Positions 29,801-34,799 of a DNA stretch of 64,000 nucleotides are shown here, piece by piece. Position 1 is the stretch's first letter. Each line of letters opens with the position of its first letter. Where the stretch lies: assembly GCA_028693235.1 (NCBI GenBank), contig JAQUVW010000001.1:470616-534615 (forward strand). The letters run 5' to 3'. The DNA is from Candidatus Gastranaerophilales bacterium. GTDB lineage: Bacteria; Cyanobacteriota; Vampirovibrionia; Gastranaerophilales; Gastranaerophilaceae. A program made the position numbers and the translations under genes. A model generated the notes under the pieces. The model did no database searches, was not told the origin of the DNA, and saw only the letters and a list, made by a program, of their open reading frames with translations.

Positions 29801-31105
29801 GGCGGTAATACTGCTGAATCAACATTGAATATCTATAACGCTTATCTAAAAGGTAGAGATGCGGGTGATAAGACTCCGTCAGATATGAATGGCATATTAG
29901 CTCCATATATTAAAGATTTGGGCTTGATGGCGTCTGATGTCACAATCAAGGCAGATAATATGATTGCTCACTCAAAAGATGCACCTGATTCAATTGTAGG
30001 TACAATTTCTAATCCTGCCGGCTTTAATGTAGATAATTCAGATCGTTCATATTTTGATGACCCTCTAACAGGCAAAGGTCCTAGGCATGATGCTACAGGT
30101 TTCAATTCATATGGCATCGGTGCGGGCGATTCCATAAGCTTTGATATAAGAGGCGTTAATCCGAATTTGATTAATGCTTATAATGACGGTGCTACAAATA
30201 TTAGAACTCAATTCTTAAATCAACCTATAATTACGACATTGCTTGTTTTCACAAATCCAAAATATATTCAAGCTCCGAACTACAAAATGTCACAAGTATC
30301 ATTAACGTTAAATCAAAATAATGGATTTGCGACACAAAACAGAGGTATGCTTATCGATAGGTTATATGCTGATGATGCTTACATAAATACTGGTGATTTG
30401 AACCTTGATATCGTTGACGGTATGATTGGCAGATACGGTGAATTCAAAAACGGCAACCGTGGTGGTTCAGGCGATTATACGTTTAGACCATTCAGATGGA
30501 ATACCATTGTTGATAACGATTACAGACGTAAAATTGACGAAGTATATAGCGGTTATTATGTAACGTTGCAATTATTCACTAAAAAAACAGGCTCCTTTGG
30601 TGTCTCAATGGGTGATTTGATTGTTATGGAAACAATGGCTCCCCCTGTTGCATACAACCCTTACGAAGTTACAAACTTGCCTAGAAACGAAAATAGTTTC
30701 TATAGACAAACTTATAAAGATGACAAAATTCAAGAAACAACTACAACACCTGAATTTAAAGATTTAGATAAGTCTACGAACGGGCAAACTAAACGTGATG
30801 CTATTCGTTTTGAATCAAATGATGTAAGCGTTTCTTCAAACGGTGCATCAGGTATTCAGGTTTACAATATCTCTAAAACAGGCATGGAAGTCGATAATGT
30901 AAATAATGCCAAGGTGGGCGATAAAATTACTTTGGAGATAACTATTGATGGTGATAATATCAAAGTTGATGCTCAAGTAATGCGTGCAAATGATGGAAAA
31001 ATTGGTGTTAAGTTTACTAACTTAGACAAAGCAACAGCCAATAAGATATTGTATATGAACATGTTGTCATCACAAGCAAAAGATAAAAAAATATCTAAAT
31101 TATAA
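11831..31105 (+). CDS. Giant TpsA exoprotein, LktA/FHA-like filamentous adhesin with C-terminal PilZ domain
   Basis: A single 6424-residue frame. Residues 1-38 form a long signal peptide. Residues about 40-155 are the TPS secretion domain (YYNSFNLGQGDIANLIF, HAIFVSPNGMVVGASG). From about 155 to 3800 run dozens of Ala/Gly/Ser/Asn-rich repeats alternating a small-residue strand with a VNVINNTTNAYI-type strand, as in leukotoxin LktA-family adhesins. Residues about 1140-1285 hold four copies of a DGVEYSV-type unit, with a fifth near 1460. Residues about 4220-4300 are a helical coiled-coil-like insert. Residues about 5060-5690 are short FHA-like repeats (INNGSNIIEF style). Residues about 5700-6310 are non-repetitive. 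Residues about 6320-6410 read as a PilZ domain with R6322DAIR and N6346ISKTG. I see only three Cys. It is expected to be secreted by the divergent TpsB; the PilZ end is unexplained. Confidence 0.93.
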   Translation: MLSHLINRVRVNMKRFFVGFLCFTFLIQQTALLPALAESTITGVANGTSGAFNINPDLKSGDTGFKYYNSFNLGQGDIANLIFQMKNNGGDVSKFVNLVNNQIVINGILNSVGGDGAFYNGHAIFVSPNGMVVGASGVINVGALTAIAPNPVDFAKYAALSLGTAGSETLGNEVLKVAGREDVNIGDYLSYLPVKNEASLAALKAADQTGDVVVNGKIFARNNVELYGKNVAVGADSTSKNTTGIFAGVKTSATGTQYNQGDLISSTTQAENLFKVLVSNNDISNGAAFGVNGEGKIEIKAQSVKDIGSISPVDKFYYQVGDKLLELTEDQLNTKINEVLADLVSDVTAKQAALTEAQNNGGDVEAAQTALNVAKATLETAKNEQITKSIASTTKKYLESSTSAANDAKSIDKNTATVKVQNATLGGQDVNLTAQSVVNYTAQKNDPMTSVTDSSAIGNMLQSALITETGKILGMEDVVGQGYDYEGARAKATVEVGSGSNIFATHDVNLSSEAVANTNLVIKNRFAPWVDTSAELYYATGDKTISTIDVTGDAVVKAANNVVVNAKSVNTQWVKIKNPSSVTEQILAQSFSVPNFQIILLNAKTEATTRANIAEGTTVEARALDVSAVNTTNDLSILNAVSSISDKSAATSIAITIKDATIDTQAIIDGTVTTTGDTSVTAQNLHTAANINNATVETDIGYKAKLISAALNKAGSGVKSLISKVAGNVIDEGIFNELFKAEANLPSASLSVLYNNSSISTVAKVGKHSTITADNVNIKANTIDLTVNNVAAKVKKEGETKTSSVSLPSPGIAVSISNQNNTTSAYIEDGDSTNHAVVNANGAVNISATSENPMNEATFEFLLNLSKLGASAYYGVGNLKDTAGNVIDDVESVDYRELLAALSNTTDPLSDALDGVFLDLTMSGLTSSLGLKGFFNNWAESGSGIQTGGVGVAGSVVYTSILNNTLAKVGKSANLNVQDLVVNAVNKTTQYNAVGDVGKLWSFKDGSSGSSGLGGSVLIQEIDNNADAVIADNAKVTATDKNANDNYKGGNVKVQSANSQDYISLVVTGGKATSDGGVAMTGSVVVQDVKGNTNSSVGSAVIDAVNMDVVAGQGDISLVQKASDDLGGMFTNPFSPTSVIMDGVEYSVVNGVLVSGAGNKLKSDVTCTSNSIESNGILYTLTNDGKYKDSNGNIFQDSKGNDIVLKDNKITFDDVEYQYDSADNSFKANGDVLKTDVTVSGKSICYNNVTYTVNSDGEFADKQGNVLSGSNNEAVTYNNVYDVDLSQVDDDSPSITSFAGIGSDGKIGLNNSKSVKDGISNLMITGAISTQSTTTKVKNGSTTQTPSSSSGVAVGASVGFSEFHRNVSATIADAANVTVAENLNVIADTFTKSLNIALAGAFAGGAKKDEPGFIDKQKTKLKNKADGYRTKLIGLTSELSGGLIGGDSKTSSLSSSTGASPITVDGVKYSVKGGKYVDDAGKTLKNADGTDALYKGSLGDTIPADKAASAKSGADNMSAAAAGALNIQLNESTAQAKIGNATIKVGKDLKVSAIQTTNALNVSTGLAKAATVGAGAALNYVKNSNTTLAQIGDKTKSGNAIITFDDSKTGAHKLDVTANEDNSNIEVALGVGASKSNEQNSSATQVAAGGSFNADVLKNNVTANIENAQVSSTTIGSKNIAVNVDAENYSKSFKGAGGFAYTGSQSKEGTSVGAGMSANLNLINKTTNAKVESSTINNATTLDVTANKDASKISEDLISVAVAGAVMTGAESAYSFVGAFGVDVISNIVLATVKDSTLYANGAANVAANDYIRNWNIPGAVSLSTTSKGAGIGIGTVVDVITNNLTATVDNSTIDTPSRISIKANENEFLNFIAANMGISTSGSSEITANAIVNVLNSTITSGIVNSSDVKSNSYVDVISNYYNELNLGTVVGAISLDSGNAGAGNIIANILQTTNTAKVENSDVNAKGKLTVNAISEDNITSTPAAVAVTSSGKVAGAANISANVVKNKTEAFVNGKADKKANITSNGLDIKAQDNTTSRTRGGTLAATASGTVSLAGSLIADVYVKDIDAYIDNAILNEGKGGVSVSASAENVFGVKEPTSITASAIASQIKNEGFSWTEAANLLNFEMTYDISGSGGSAALAGSINTKNVINDVNSHIGSGTTIKNAGAIDVNASNFTYVAGIVGNISASSGSAAVGGALFSTVNVADVNAYIDENAIIGSADSMVGAVNVSASSLQEYRTIMLLTGASNSAAVNGTLNSNVIVNETNAYIAKGVDLYSNSTVNVNAKDSADIQSINLAVSAAGSAAVGGIGYANVLAERTNASIGKVGDALNTKKANIIANNDVTVSSDSSQDFSANMLMVAGSGSASVSGVAIATTVAAQTSAKVDNANVASKNGKVDVKASNRYNDPTKSANIVQFIKNKANSASNITPSDEEVSESEKANRKNATLSTEELADNKYVKVVDSKGNITYRLANGDDPADSVISLIPLVALMNIAGAGSAAVTGNLVANVVVSNVDAEVTNSTINSLSGLNIDAATSVTTYDSIVGVAGSAYASVGANGITNVAVNQTNALLQNSTVESGDASVTASDKLNFNDILFMAAGAGEGAGVTAIANVNTIVNKVNAIADKAIINNGNLNVAANNDVDTLTAGVAIAGAGIGAGVAGVVMNNTIVGTQNATIKNHSDIKNGSATVKSTNTVDMNDVIIGGTLGGIGAGVGIYTPVNVVANNINASLEDSDVSNNKDTKVEALSDVNIWDISAVVAVSGIGASVSGTVFVNVIDNAINSVVKNSTITGGDTSIAAKQNTSMTGGVFALNAGGVGASVGVNAINNTFLDRVNAYSDNSTYRDSSLAVSGEAGDTINMYLASLAGTGLGGAVNASGIVNVINNKLNSYATGGTFEGATEGSKSTKELKATATQKTNLSNNAASVGIGAGAAGVGATVNVITNEAKANISDMAVNTSSDVSVSADSTENVTNYVGAVNAGGFAAGLLTNVNVIENTTQAYINSKNKNVIANDISVGAKDKVSSQNISVIGSAGGTAASAGITVNVINNAVKAELLSTGDNGALLTGKYTANDVNVSADSDFDIDVNTASASAGMVGLSGAIAVTSLGSRFSAPTSDESYLSSADDSNTNVYAQVESKTAKNQQTTIVDAKDSRDNTGATSLYTKDYNATNVNLTETKKMDGTVANVKANVDYTGKMNVAASNKSDVKTGNIAVAVSGSVGGGATVLTSTSKYYTTAKVSGGNISGKNNASDLKVQATNDVDADSDAVSAGVGTYAIAGNVAVFVNDSVTQALVENADINTLGKASILAISDDVIDSKAASLSAGGVAASFNVAVANTTNKVITNVSGTNLSANGIDIISTNTSDLDSTLASASIGAATLGVVVNSVNSNAITQAIIAGTDKVVNANGGDLNLIAQTGGISAVAKMYVGTITLYGANVDSQGAKVSSEFKSSVEGTATAQGQNVNMLAGVKKDTKDTAGEVTAQVDSLKGTIGYVSASVTLENAKVDANANVNVDSGANVVASKSGNVRLLAKLKRLASTGASSATLGAVNISAMRLNSEVTGDSTITANGTLKGGNVDLDVVDDNDARTKILSGEITLASGNLNYAKAKVDTNSKITTGNIHANNVDVNVTANKDAKVDNSSFSVSLISAGSTDIETTVSGQSGISTTGTIKNYENSGRANSVVLNNRETATAQNASMSGSYGLVSGKNLSMTSTADSSVSNNIGGSINANSVDIDSSLVRTTIANAAADSAGLGSINKMTLTSKIGNGSTTNFSGAINTDSLTINSNMTNAVESYVYQSSKGLVALAKGSVLNEINNTVKNIVSFNAGTDINAGSINSDASTMVSTTSNAKLFKQSGSYGLFAISGGLLTNTLAAQSILNFNGGTIKTTKIDDVANFKITNVASTPSKMIVDDHIGGFTAKGGAKLSNTINQESHINVNNGAKVIAAGTLNIGMNTGAQGFEQSVSSNASGGFAYNNATSSVTANIKNYVNVNNGLLQGKVVNINMDSTNSLGAEAYVHTSHIFGQPSVSSYVTLNVDNNVTIGDGTGDFDAKILATSESPNGVAVNINYMANSNQTITQIADVWVQAAVASADYGGDINFNTNNNLNIKTDGHVASSKDVNVLFKRGTENLNSRIHYKKISRALFGIKITKEGSWSSTKVAASNKAVIDGKVEAGAGTSMTMKIDKNGNVVASDTTISDSLYEKETSTTTVMTPEEIAEEQANIQNQITDLSGELKALDDAQTVNKERATAIQSQLDALNTQLALVTYTTNLTDAQKIEIDAFKKSLSDSILSNLKGLSFETTDADGNKVVYTVSNDSKLTDLAKNLAYDKDENGDNASFIAYFMGQVDASSGAIKSEDGNYTNHNQSGEVGDVTTVDDLSNYLNGLNATKSVYNKSTDADGNVTYSSTADSTSTVSLSEATLLDDATTSLANIKANDIKKANVTQNGETFEVTTYLGKTIIDGTTDTDIAAAIASTEAEKTDLASAMTEVSNNIIAVSNKILDYQGLYDNIGKDNVSGTYTNGSYKFANLNATGGSINIKSYNGSASKVSGSGSLIINVADVLIDNYSNYNLVFKGLTVASGASGVFIDGVGYSGSKEGKKIRENNLRVFTQGNDDNAGSITINDYYDPTHPTNNSLIGNIASNIIINGIVDTNSGNVNIWNEGGNIAINNSINAEKITINVPQGDYTQNTKGQAYKLKAEDSLFAGGKIDITASTIDIQGTMRAGNADRNITITDSMLANLTNDYVTCKDNLIKLIDDSTTKAVTDSVYMKDTDNIKALYDADTNTVTLFGINIKDNSTINLHSTAAASTETTTVTNPALSPWLVNLYEKLGISTTIVTTKSTIPLVIGSNANIQSANGYGKINIINNTNKNLVVNGVTNNYVTGGIKYTNLKNNTYDLVSLIQDKNSAINAAVASIVNGAVKTETLDAMSDYNKQIVANDNTDSLKAAAVSDDNVNTINNHLASSKTTNDYKQSAMKNISKGSQAGLLTTNATDTNIVIDTTGASENQTGDLSVKGTISSGNVNDGKFNLNLKTNGNLNILTKYVSGNSGTQTPVINTNGTVTLDKLSSNGGVNIEGLIKNANGTVTVNNAGNSALTIDSLGEISNTNGSILLNNTGAQGITVAGKLNVIGAVTDNVVELNNTNAVAGINVLQNALISNVSANAANSITLSSQGAQGVVVDGNIASENGGVKLSSTLGDIDVNSNANIKVNENNTLAEQALDIENTSTAKGIKISGKLKNFGKGNLNITNNGTEDTNIAATANVESASGGNVVIFKKNAGGITISGMVKNAQGDNIVTKESGSGAVLVSGKLLNEKGDTTLTNKTATEGTVIASTGKIENSNGLLKIENKAGSVLVQKDGDSKGLIKNTNGNLEIINSGSQSDSKINIAGNVERYGNGELKVSNYAQGGIDISGAIQNAVNTMSILNDVAASSGIVISGIVDNLNGALDIYNNSATGTDGINISGTAQNAGGNLTISNNKADITITGTVKNLVNSNKGGDLGISNTATAGSIVFAGASVSNAKGNTSITNNGSNIIEFKKNDTTAKETSVSNSNGKLSILNKGANGINIQDSTYVSNNGGTLDIINETTASKGISIKGSSTVTNAAGTLTVDNKSTVDTAGILLEPNATITNNNGKIIAKNVGKQGIKVQGRIKSVDNNVEVTNQDSDIVIGDSALTLDNTNNTQGYIAAAADVVINQTNGDILNGLYLNDLAGTYSNYDLGQPNNHYQTLISAKNLEMTVIDGDIGQTDNARPGFSIDKKTRNYTESINVNVVENITAKALNNTKTDNRLVNLRSRFSNMKNVDVTSNGNVILTAADWKQSDADKGTSEYNKDGYLNGFYMNGKVEGQDISMITSHNLDMTVNQRTDINPLAYVSFEAENDVNVVGSNKGDMNLWQAISKHGSMDLTFSGNTVIRALTAGEHLHILNKGKNLTIYDLGIIPASMGFEDMLYPHDKIAMTGSDWVVPKSITIEVLDLWGGNTAESTLNIYNAYLKGRDAGDKTPSDMNGILAPYIKDLGLMASDVTIKADNMIAHSKDAPDSIVGTISNPAGFNVDNSDRSYFDDPLTGKGPRHDATGFNSYGIGAGDSISFDIRGVNPNLINAYNDGATNIRTQFLNQPIITTLLVFTNPKYIQAPNYKMSQVSLTLNQNNGFATQNRGMLIDRLYADDAYINTGDLNLDIVDGMIGRYGEFKNGNRGGSGDYTFRPFRWNTIVDNDYRRKIDEVYSGYYVTLQLFTKKTGSFGVSMGDLIVMETMAPPVAYNPYEVTNLPRNENSFYRQTYKDDKIQETTTTPEFKDLDKSTNGQTKRDAIRFESNDVSVSSNGASGIQVYNISKTGMEVDNVNNAKVGDKITLEITIDGDNIKVDAQVMRANDGKIGVKFTNLDKATANKILYMNMLSSQAKDKKISKL

Positions 31106-31112
31106 CGAATTA

Positions 31113-31138
31113 AGAGGACTGAAAAAATCAGTCCTCTC
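31113..31138 (+). terminator. Intrinsic terminator after tpsA
   Basis: The perfect ten-base-pair stem AGAGGACTGA / TCAGTCCTCT has a six-base A-rich loop and is followed by the pyrimidine tract CTTTCCTTTA. It separates tpsA from the sensor kinase gene. Confidence 0.85.
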
Positions 31139-31199
31139 TTTCCTTTATTTGAATGATTGGTTTTTTGCTTGATTTCATTAATATGTAAATGGAGGTTCA

Positions 31200-32894
31200 A
31201 TGTTCAAATTCGCCAGATATCTATTTGTGTTATTTATAATTACCACAATTGTACCTTTGTTGTTGCTTTTGCTTTTTACTAATAATAAAATTGAAAAGCT
31301 TGAAGTTAAGTCATCTTCGCATATGTTAGAATTGGCGTCTAAACAAATAATGGAATCTTTTTATAAGCTTAATTCTGCTAATATTTCTAATATATCAATA
31401 AAACTTCAAGGTCTTAATGGTAAAAAGATTTCTGATGTTGAATTAAAAAAGTTATTTCCAGATTATCAAGTTTCAGTAGATACAAAAGTTATAAATGTTG
31501 TTTCTTATAATTATGAGTTAGTTTCTAATCCTTTTTCTCCCGACAATAAAGTTTTAAATGTTATTTATAAATTCCCTGTTAAGTCAAATAGTAATTCAGA
31601 TTATAGTTCTGTAATATTAAAACAACCTGTAAATCTTGAGAATATGATATTCAGAGGGCCTTTCGAGAGTGAGTTCTATTATGGAGAAGGTACTCAAAAA
31701 AAAGATTTAATATCCATTGTTAAAAATGAACCTATTGATAGGTTGCATGAAAAGATGGAATCCCATACAATGTTGCGCTCAACACTTGATATTCATCCTG
31801 CTTCTCCACGTGAAATGGAGCCTTGGGGGCACGAACCGAGTTTGCGTAAATACGATAGAAAAAAAGCTCCCATAACCAGATTAACTTTAAATAATTCTGA
31901 TGGAAGTGTTGGCTTTACTGTTTTGATAAGGTCAATGATTCCTCCAAAACCAATGGGACCTCCGGGTGCGGATTGGTTTAATGCGTTGATATTAGTTGCA
32001 GGTGTGGTGTTGAGTGTTTCAGTCGCTTTTATCGTGCACAGAACTTTTGTTATTCCTCTATCGGAGCTTACTGTTGCTGCTAAGGAAATCAAAAAAGGAA
32101 ATTTGAAATTTATATTAAAAACTGATAGCAAAGAACCTCAAATCGTTGAAACGTTTTCATCTTTCAATAATATGATTAAGGGGTTGCTAGAAAAAGAAAA
32201 TTTGAGAGACAGTTATATTGCTAGTTTAACCCATGATTTAAGAACTCCTATAATCGCTCAACAACGGGCTTTGTCTTTGATTACTCAAAAGTTTGAGTCA
32301 ATGGGGCTAGAAGATGAAAGAGAATTGTCAAAGAGTTTGGAGCGTAACAGCACTCATTTACTTCGAATTGTAAATTTGATTTTAGAAGGATATCAATTTT
32401 CAAGACAAACTATAAAATTGAAATATGTAGATATAGATTTGCAGGCATTGATTTCGGATTGTTTTGAAAAAGTTCTTCCTATTTCTGAAGATAAGAATAT
32501 ATCTCTAATAAACTCTATTTCTTCTGATTTTATTCATATTGAGGCTGATAAGATAAGCTTAGAGCGTATTTTCTTGAACTTGATTTATAATGCGGTTGAA
32601 AATATTGATTCAAATAAGACTATAAAAATTACGGCAATAGATACAGATGCAACTGTTACTTTGACTGTGGAAGACAATGGAAATGGTATTGCACCTGCTG
32701 AAATCGGGCATATTTTTGATATGTATTATTCAGGCAAATCTGTCGATAGAAAAATCGGTTCCGGTTTGGGGCTTGATGTTTGTAAAAAATTAGTTGATTT
32801 GCACAAAGGTATTATATTTGTTGAAAGTGAAGTTGGGGTTTTTACTAAGTTTACGGTGATTTTACCCAAAAAAAATTCGGAGAAGAATTTATGA
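31200..32894 (+). CDS. Membrane sensor histidine kinase
   Basis: A 564-residue protein, start set by GGAGG at 31191-31195. A first membrane span (about 8-26) is followed by a roughly 235-residue extracytoplasmic sensor region of no recognised family (Pro/Met-rich near its end, IPPKPMGPPGAD). A second span (about 262-282) leads into HAMP (PLSELTVAAKEIKKGN). The HisKA phospho-acceptor is H345 in SLTHDLRTP. HATPase_c has LNLIYNAVENID (N box), VEDNGNGIA (G1) and GSGLGLDV (G2). All catalytic motifs look intact. The stop overlaps the response regulator start by four bases (ATGA), so the two are coupled. Lying directly downstream of tpsA, it could sense envelope or adhesin state; that is inference. 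Confidence 0.9.
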   Translation: MFKFARYLFVLFIITTIVPLLLLLLFTNNKIEKLEVKSSSHMLELASKQIMESFYKLNSANISNISIKLQGLNGKKISDVELKKLFPDYQVSVDTKVINVVSYNYELVSNPFSPDNKVLNVIYKFPVKSNSNSDYSSVILKQPVNLENMIFRGPFESEFYYGEGTQKKDLISIVKNEPIDRLHEKMESHTMLRSTLDIHPASPREMEPWGHEPSLRKYDRKKAPITRLTLNNSDGSVGFTVLIRSMIPPKPMGPPGADWFNALILVAGVVLSVSVAFIVHRTFVIPLSELTVAAKEIKKGNLKFILKTDSKEPQIVETFSSFNNMIKGLLEKENLRDSYIASLTHDLRTPIIAQQRALSLITQKFESMGLEDERELSKSLERNSTHLLRIVNLILEGYQFSRQTIKLKYVDIDLQALISDCFEKVLPISEDKNISLINSISSDFIHIEADKISLERIFLNLIYNAVENIDSNKTIKITAIDTDATVTLTVEDNGNGIAPAEIGHIFDMYYSGKSVDRKIGSGLGLDVCKKLVDLHKGIIFVESEVGVFTKFTVILPKKNSEKNL

Positions 32895-33544
32895 GTATTA
32901 AGGTTTTGTTAGTTGATGATCATGAATTAACAAGAAAAGGTATTGAGTATGGTTTAAAACTGGATTCGAAATTTTTAGTTGTTGGTTCTGTTGATAATGG
33001 GAAAAAAGCAGTTGCTTTTGTCAGGCAAAATCAACCAGATGTTATATTGATGGATATTGGGATGCCTATTATGAATGGGATTGATGCAACTCGTGAAATC
33101 CATAATGTTTATCCTGATATAAAAGTTGTTGTTTTGACTTCAATGACAGAAAAGCAATCTGTAATAGGTGCTTTTCACTCAGGAGCAAATGCTTATTGTA
33201 TGAAAGATGCCCCTATTGATGAATTAATTAAGGTTATCAATACTGTCTTAAATGGTGCTGTATGGATTTCTCCAAGTGTTGCTCAGTATGTTGTTGAAAT
33301 ATTGCAATCCAATAGTTTCATGGTGCATAGTGAAATTGAGTCATCGGTGGATTATAATTTGACTGCACGAGAGCTCGAAATTTTAAAATATATTGCTGAT
33401 GGCAAGAGCAATAAAGAAATTGCGGACAGCTTATTTTTATCATTATATACTGTGAAAAATCATGTGAAAAACGTTATTCAAAAATTATCAGTTTCTGATA
33501 GGACGCAAGCTGCCGTTTTAGCTCTTAAAGATAATATCATTTAG
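32891..33544 (+). CDS. NarL/LuxR-family response regulator
   Basis: A 217-residue two-domain regulator. The receiver domain (residues 1-125) has acidic residues D9/D10, phospho-acceptor D55 in LMDIGMP, T84 in LTSM, and K105 in CMKDA. The output is a LuxR-type helix-turn-helix (about 155-215) with LTARELEILKYIADG, SNKEIADSL and YTVKNHVKNV. It is translationally coupled to the kinase before it. Pairing a HisKA-type kinase with a NarL-type regulator is less usual than HisKA_3 pairing but is known. Targets are unknown; the adjacent tps locus is the obvious candidate. Confidence 0.93.
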   Translation: MSIKVLLVDDHELTRKGIEYGLKLDSKFLVVGSVDNGKKAVAFVRQNQPDVILMDIGMPIMNGIDATREIHNVYPDIKVVVLTSMTEKQSVIGAFHSGANAYCMKDAPIDELIKVINTVLNGAVWISPSVAQYVVEILQSNSFMVHSEIESSVDYNLTARELEILKYIADGKSNKEIADSLFLSLYTVKNHVKNVIQKLSVSDRTQAAVLALKDNII

Positions 33545-33571
33545 TTATTGAAATCTATAATTTAATCAGTT

Positions 33572-33599
33572 GAGCCATTTCTTTTTCTAGAAATGGCTC
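33572..33599 (+). terminator. Hairpin after the response regulator, terminator-like
   Basis: The perfect 11-base-pair stem GAGCCATTTCT / AGAAATGGCTC has a six-base loop, 27 bases after the stop codon. A U-tract is lacking, so it may be a weak terminator or an mRNA-stabilising 3' structure. Confidence 0.55.
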
Positions 33600-33681
33600 T
33601 CTGGTGCTAGTAATTTACCTGCTCAATTTTTTTTTATTATAGTGTGAAACGGAAAGATAGAAAATTTAAAAGGAGATAAAA

Positions 33682-34116
33682 ATGATTAACGGGATTTCAG
33701 CAAATTTAGGTTCAATTGGTGGTAATAATCAAGATGCACCTGCAGACTTAAAAAAGAAATTACAAGAAGCAGGTATTCCTTCAGATGTTATATCTCAAGG
33801 TCGTGAAGCGGTAATGCAATATGCTCAACAAAACGGTATTGCAATGCCCGAACCTCCTCAAAAACAAGACTCCGGTTCTATATTTGCACAAAATGGTACT
33901 CAAGCAGCTCAAGGTTCTCAATCAGCTAAAGCGGATGAAAAAGAGCCTCCTGAAGAATTAAAACAACAATTAGTTTCATTAGGTATTCCAACAAGCGTTA
34001 TTTCTCAAGGTAGAGAAGCTGTAATGGAATACGCAAAAGAAAATAATATTCAGCTTCCCGAACCTCCCCAAAACCAAGGTGGAGCAACCGGTTCAAGATT
34101 GAACTTAGAAGCATAA
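33682..34116 (+). CDS. Small protein with an internal tandem duplication (LGI motif)
   Basis: A 144-residue protein with strong ribosome site AAAAGGAGATAAAA, no signal peptide and no Cys. Two copies of a roughly 35-residue unit are separated by a Gln/Ser/Ala-rich linker: DLKKKLQEAGIPSDVISQ with GREAVMQYAQQNGI, and ELKQQLVSLGIPTSVISQ with GREAVMEYAKENNI. Each ends in LPEPPQ or MPEPPQ. Both units predict two short helices with a GIP turn. A single related motif occurs in the protein at 6314-6793. Function unknown. The strong ribosome site suggests good expression. A terminator follows. Confidence 0.75.
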   Translation: MINGISANLGSIGGNNQDAPADLKKKLQEAGIPSDVISQGREAVMQYAQQNGIAMPEPPQKQDSGSIFAQNGTQAAQGSQSAKADEKEPPEELKQQLVSLGIPTSVISQGREAVMEYAKENNIQLPEPPQNQGGATGSRLNLEA

Positions 34117-34153
34117 AATTTTTAGTTATTTGGTTGGATACTCTTCTTAAGCA

Positions 34154-34187
34154 TAAGCGACTATTTTTCAATAGCCGCTTTTTTTTA
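34154..34187 (+). terminator. Intrinsic terminator
   Basis: The inverted repeat AAGCGACTATT / AATAGCCGCTT has one A-C mismatch and a four-base loop, followed by a run of T. It ends the rightward duplicated-motif gene. Confidence 0.85.
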
Positions 34188-34207
34188 GGGATATAACAGA
34201 TATAGGG

Positions 34208-34657
34208 TTAAATTAAAATATCAATAGGGGATTCAAGTTGGTCTTTTGTTACATCAGATGGTATCTGCCAATCTGTGATATAAGAAAACAGATTTTCTTG
34301 ATTTGATGTGATTCCGTTTTTTGCATCTTGTGGTGGTGTTGGCGGTTTTAATAAGTCAGCATTGTTGACCATATCCTCGGATGAAATCTCTCCATCTTCA
34401 CCTGCGATTGTATCAAAGTTTTCAATCAGTTGATTTAAAAATCCCAACTTACCTTTATCATCTGTACTTTCATCAGAATTCAATTCGTCGATATATTGTT
34501 GCAATTGGTCTTTTGTTATTTTTGTTGAACCGTCTGTTCCCAAGTCTGAAGATAGTTTGGAAAACATATCTGTCCCATTAAATTCGGGTTCTTTTGCTGA
34601 ATTTTGAAGCATTTGACTGATTAAGGTTGAATTCGCTGAACTTATACTTGATACCAT
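34208..34657 (-). CDS. Small acidic protein with degenerate EF-hand-like loops
   Basis: The 149-residue protein is preceded by GAGGAGG-like ribosome site sequence (complement of cctcctc at 34664). It has no signal peptide. The N-terminus is MVSSISSANSTLISQMLQ. Two loops, DLGTDGSTKITKDQ and IAGEDGEISSEDM, keep the D-G and I positions of EF-hands but miss other ligands, so calcium binding is uncertain. The C-terminal third is Pro/Asp/Gln-rich. It is convergent with the duplicated LGI-motif gene. No function recognised. Confidence 0.65.
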   Translation of the reverse strand: MVSSISSANSTLISQMLQNSAKEPEFNGTDMFSKLSSDLGTDGSTKITKDQLQQYIDELNSDESTDDKGKLGFLNQLIENFDTIAGEDGEISSEDMVNNADLLKPPTPPQDAKNGITSNQENLFSYITDWQIPSDVTKDQLESPIDILI

Positions 34658-34799
34658 TTTTACCTCCTCGATATTTCGTAACCTTTCGTAATAATTATAT
34701 TAACTTTTTAACATTATGAATATGGCTCTTAAGTGCTATTTTGAAACAATTGTTCATAAAATGGCAATAATTGTAATTTAGCGGTATTAATAGTTCATC

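Noticed and set aside
13885-30000. Many minus-strand open frames of 60-170 codons inside tpsA
   Set aside because: They mirror the Ala/Ser/Asn-rich repeats of the real frame, have no ribosome sites, and read as low-complexity Val/Ala/Pro/Leu strings.
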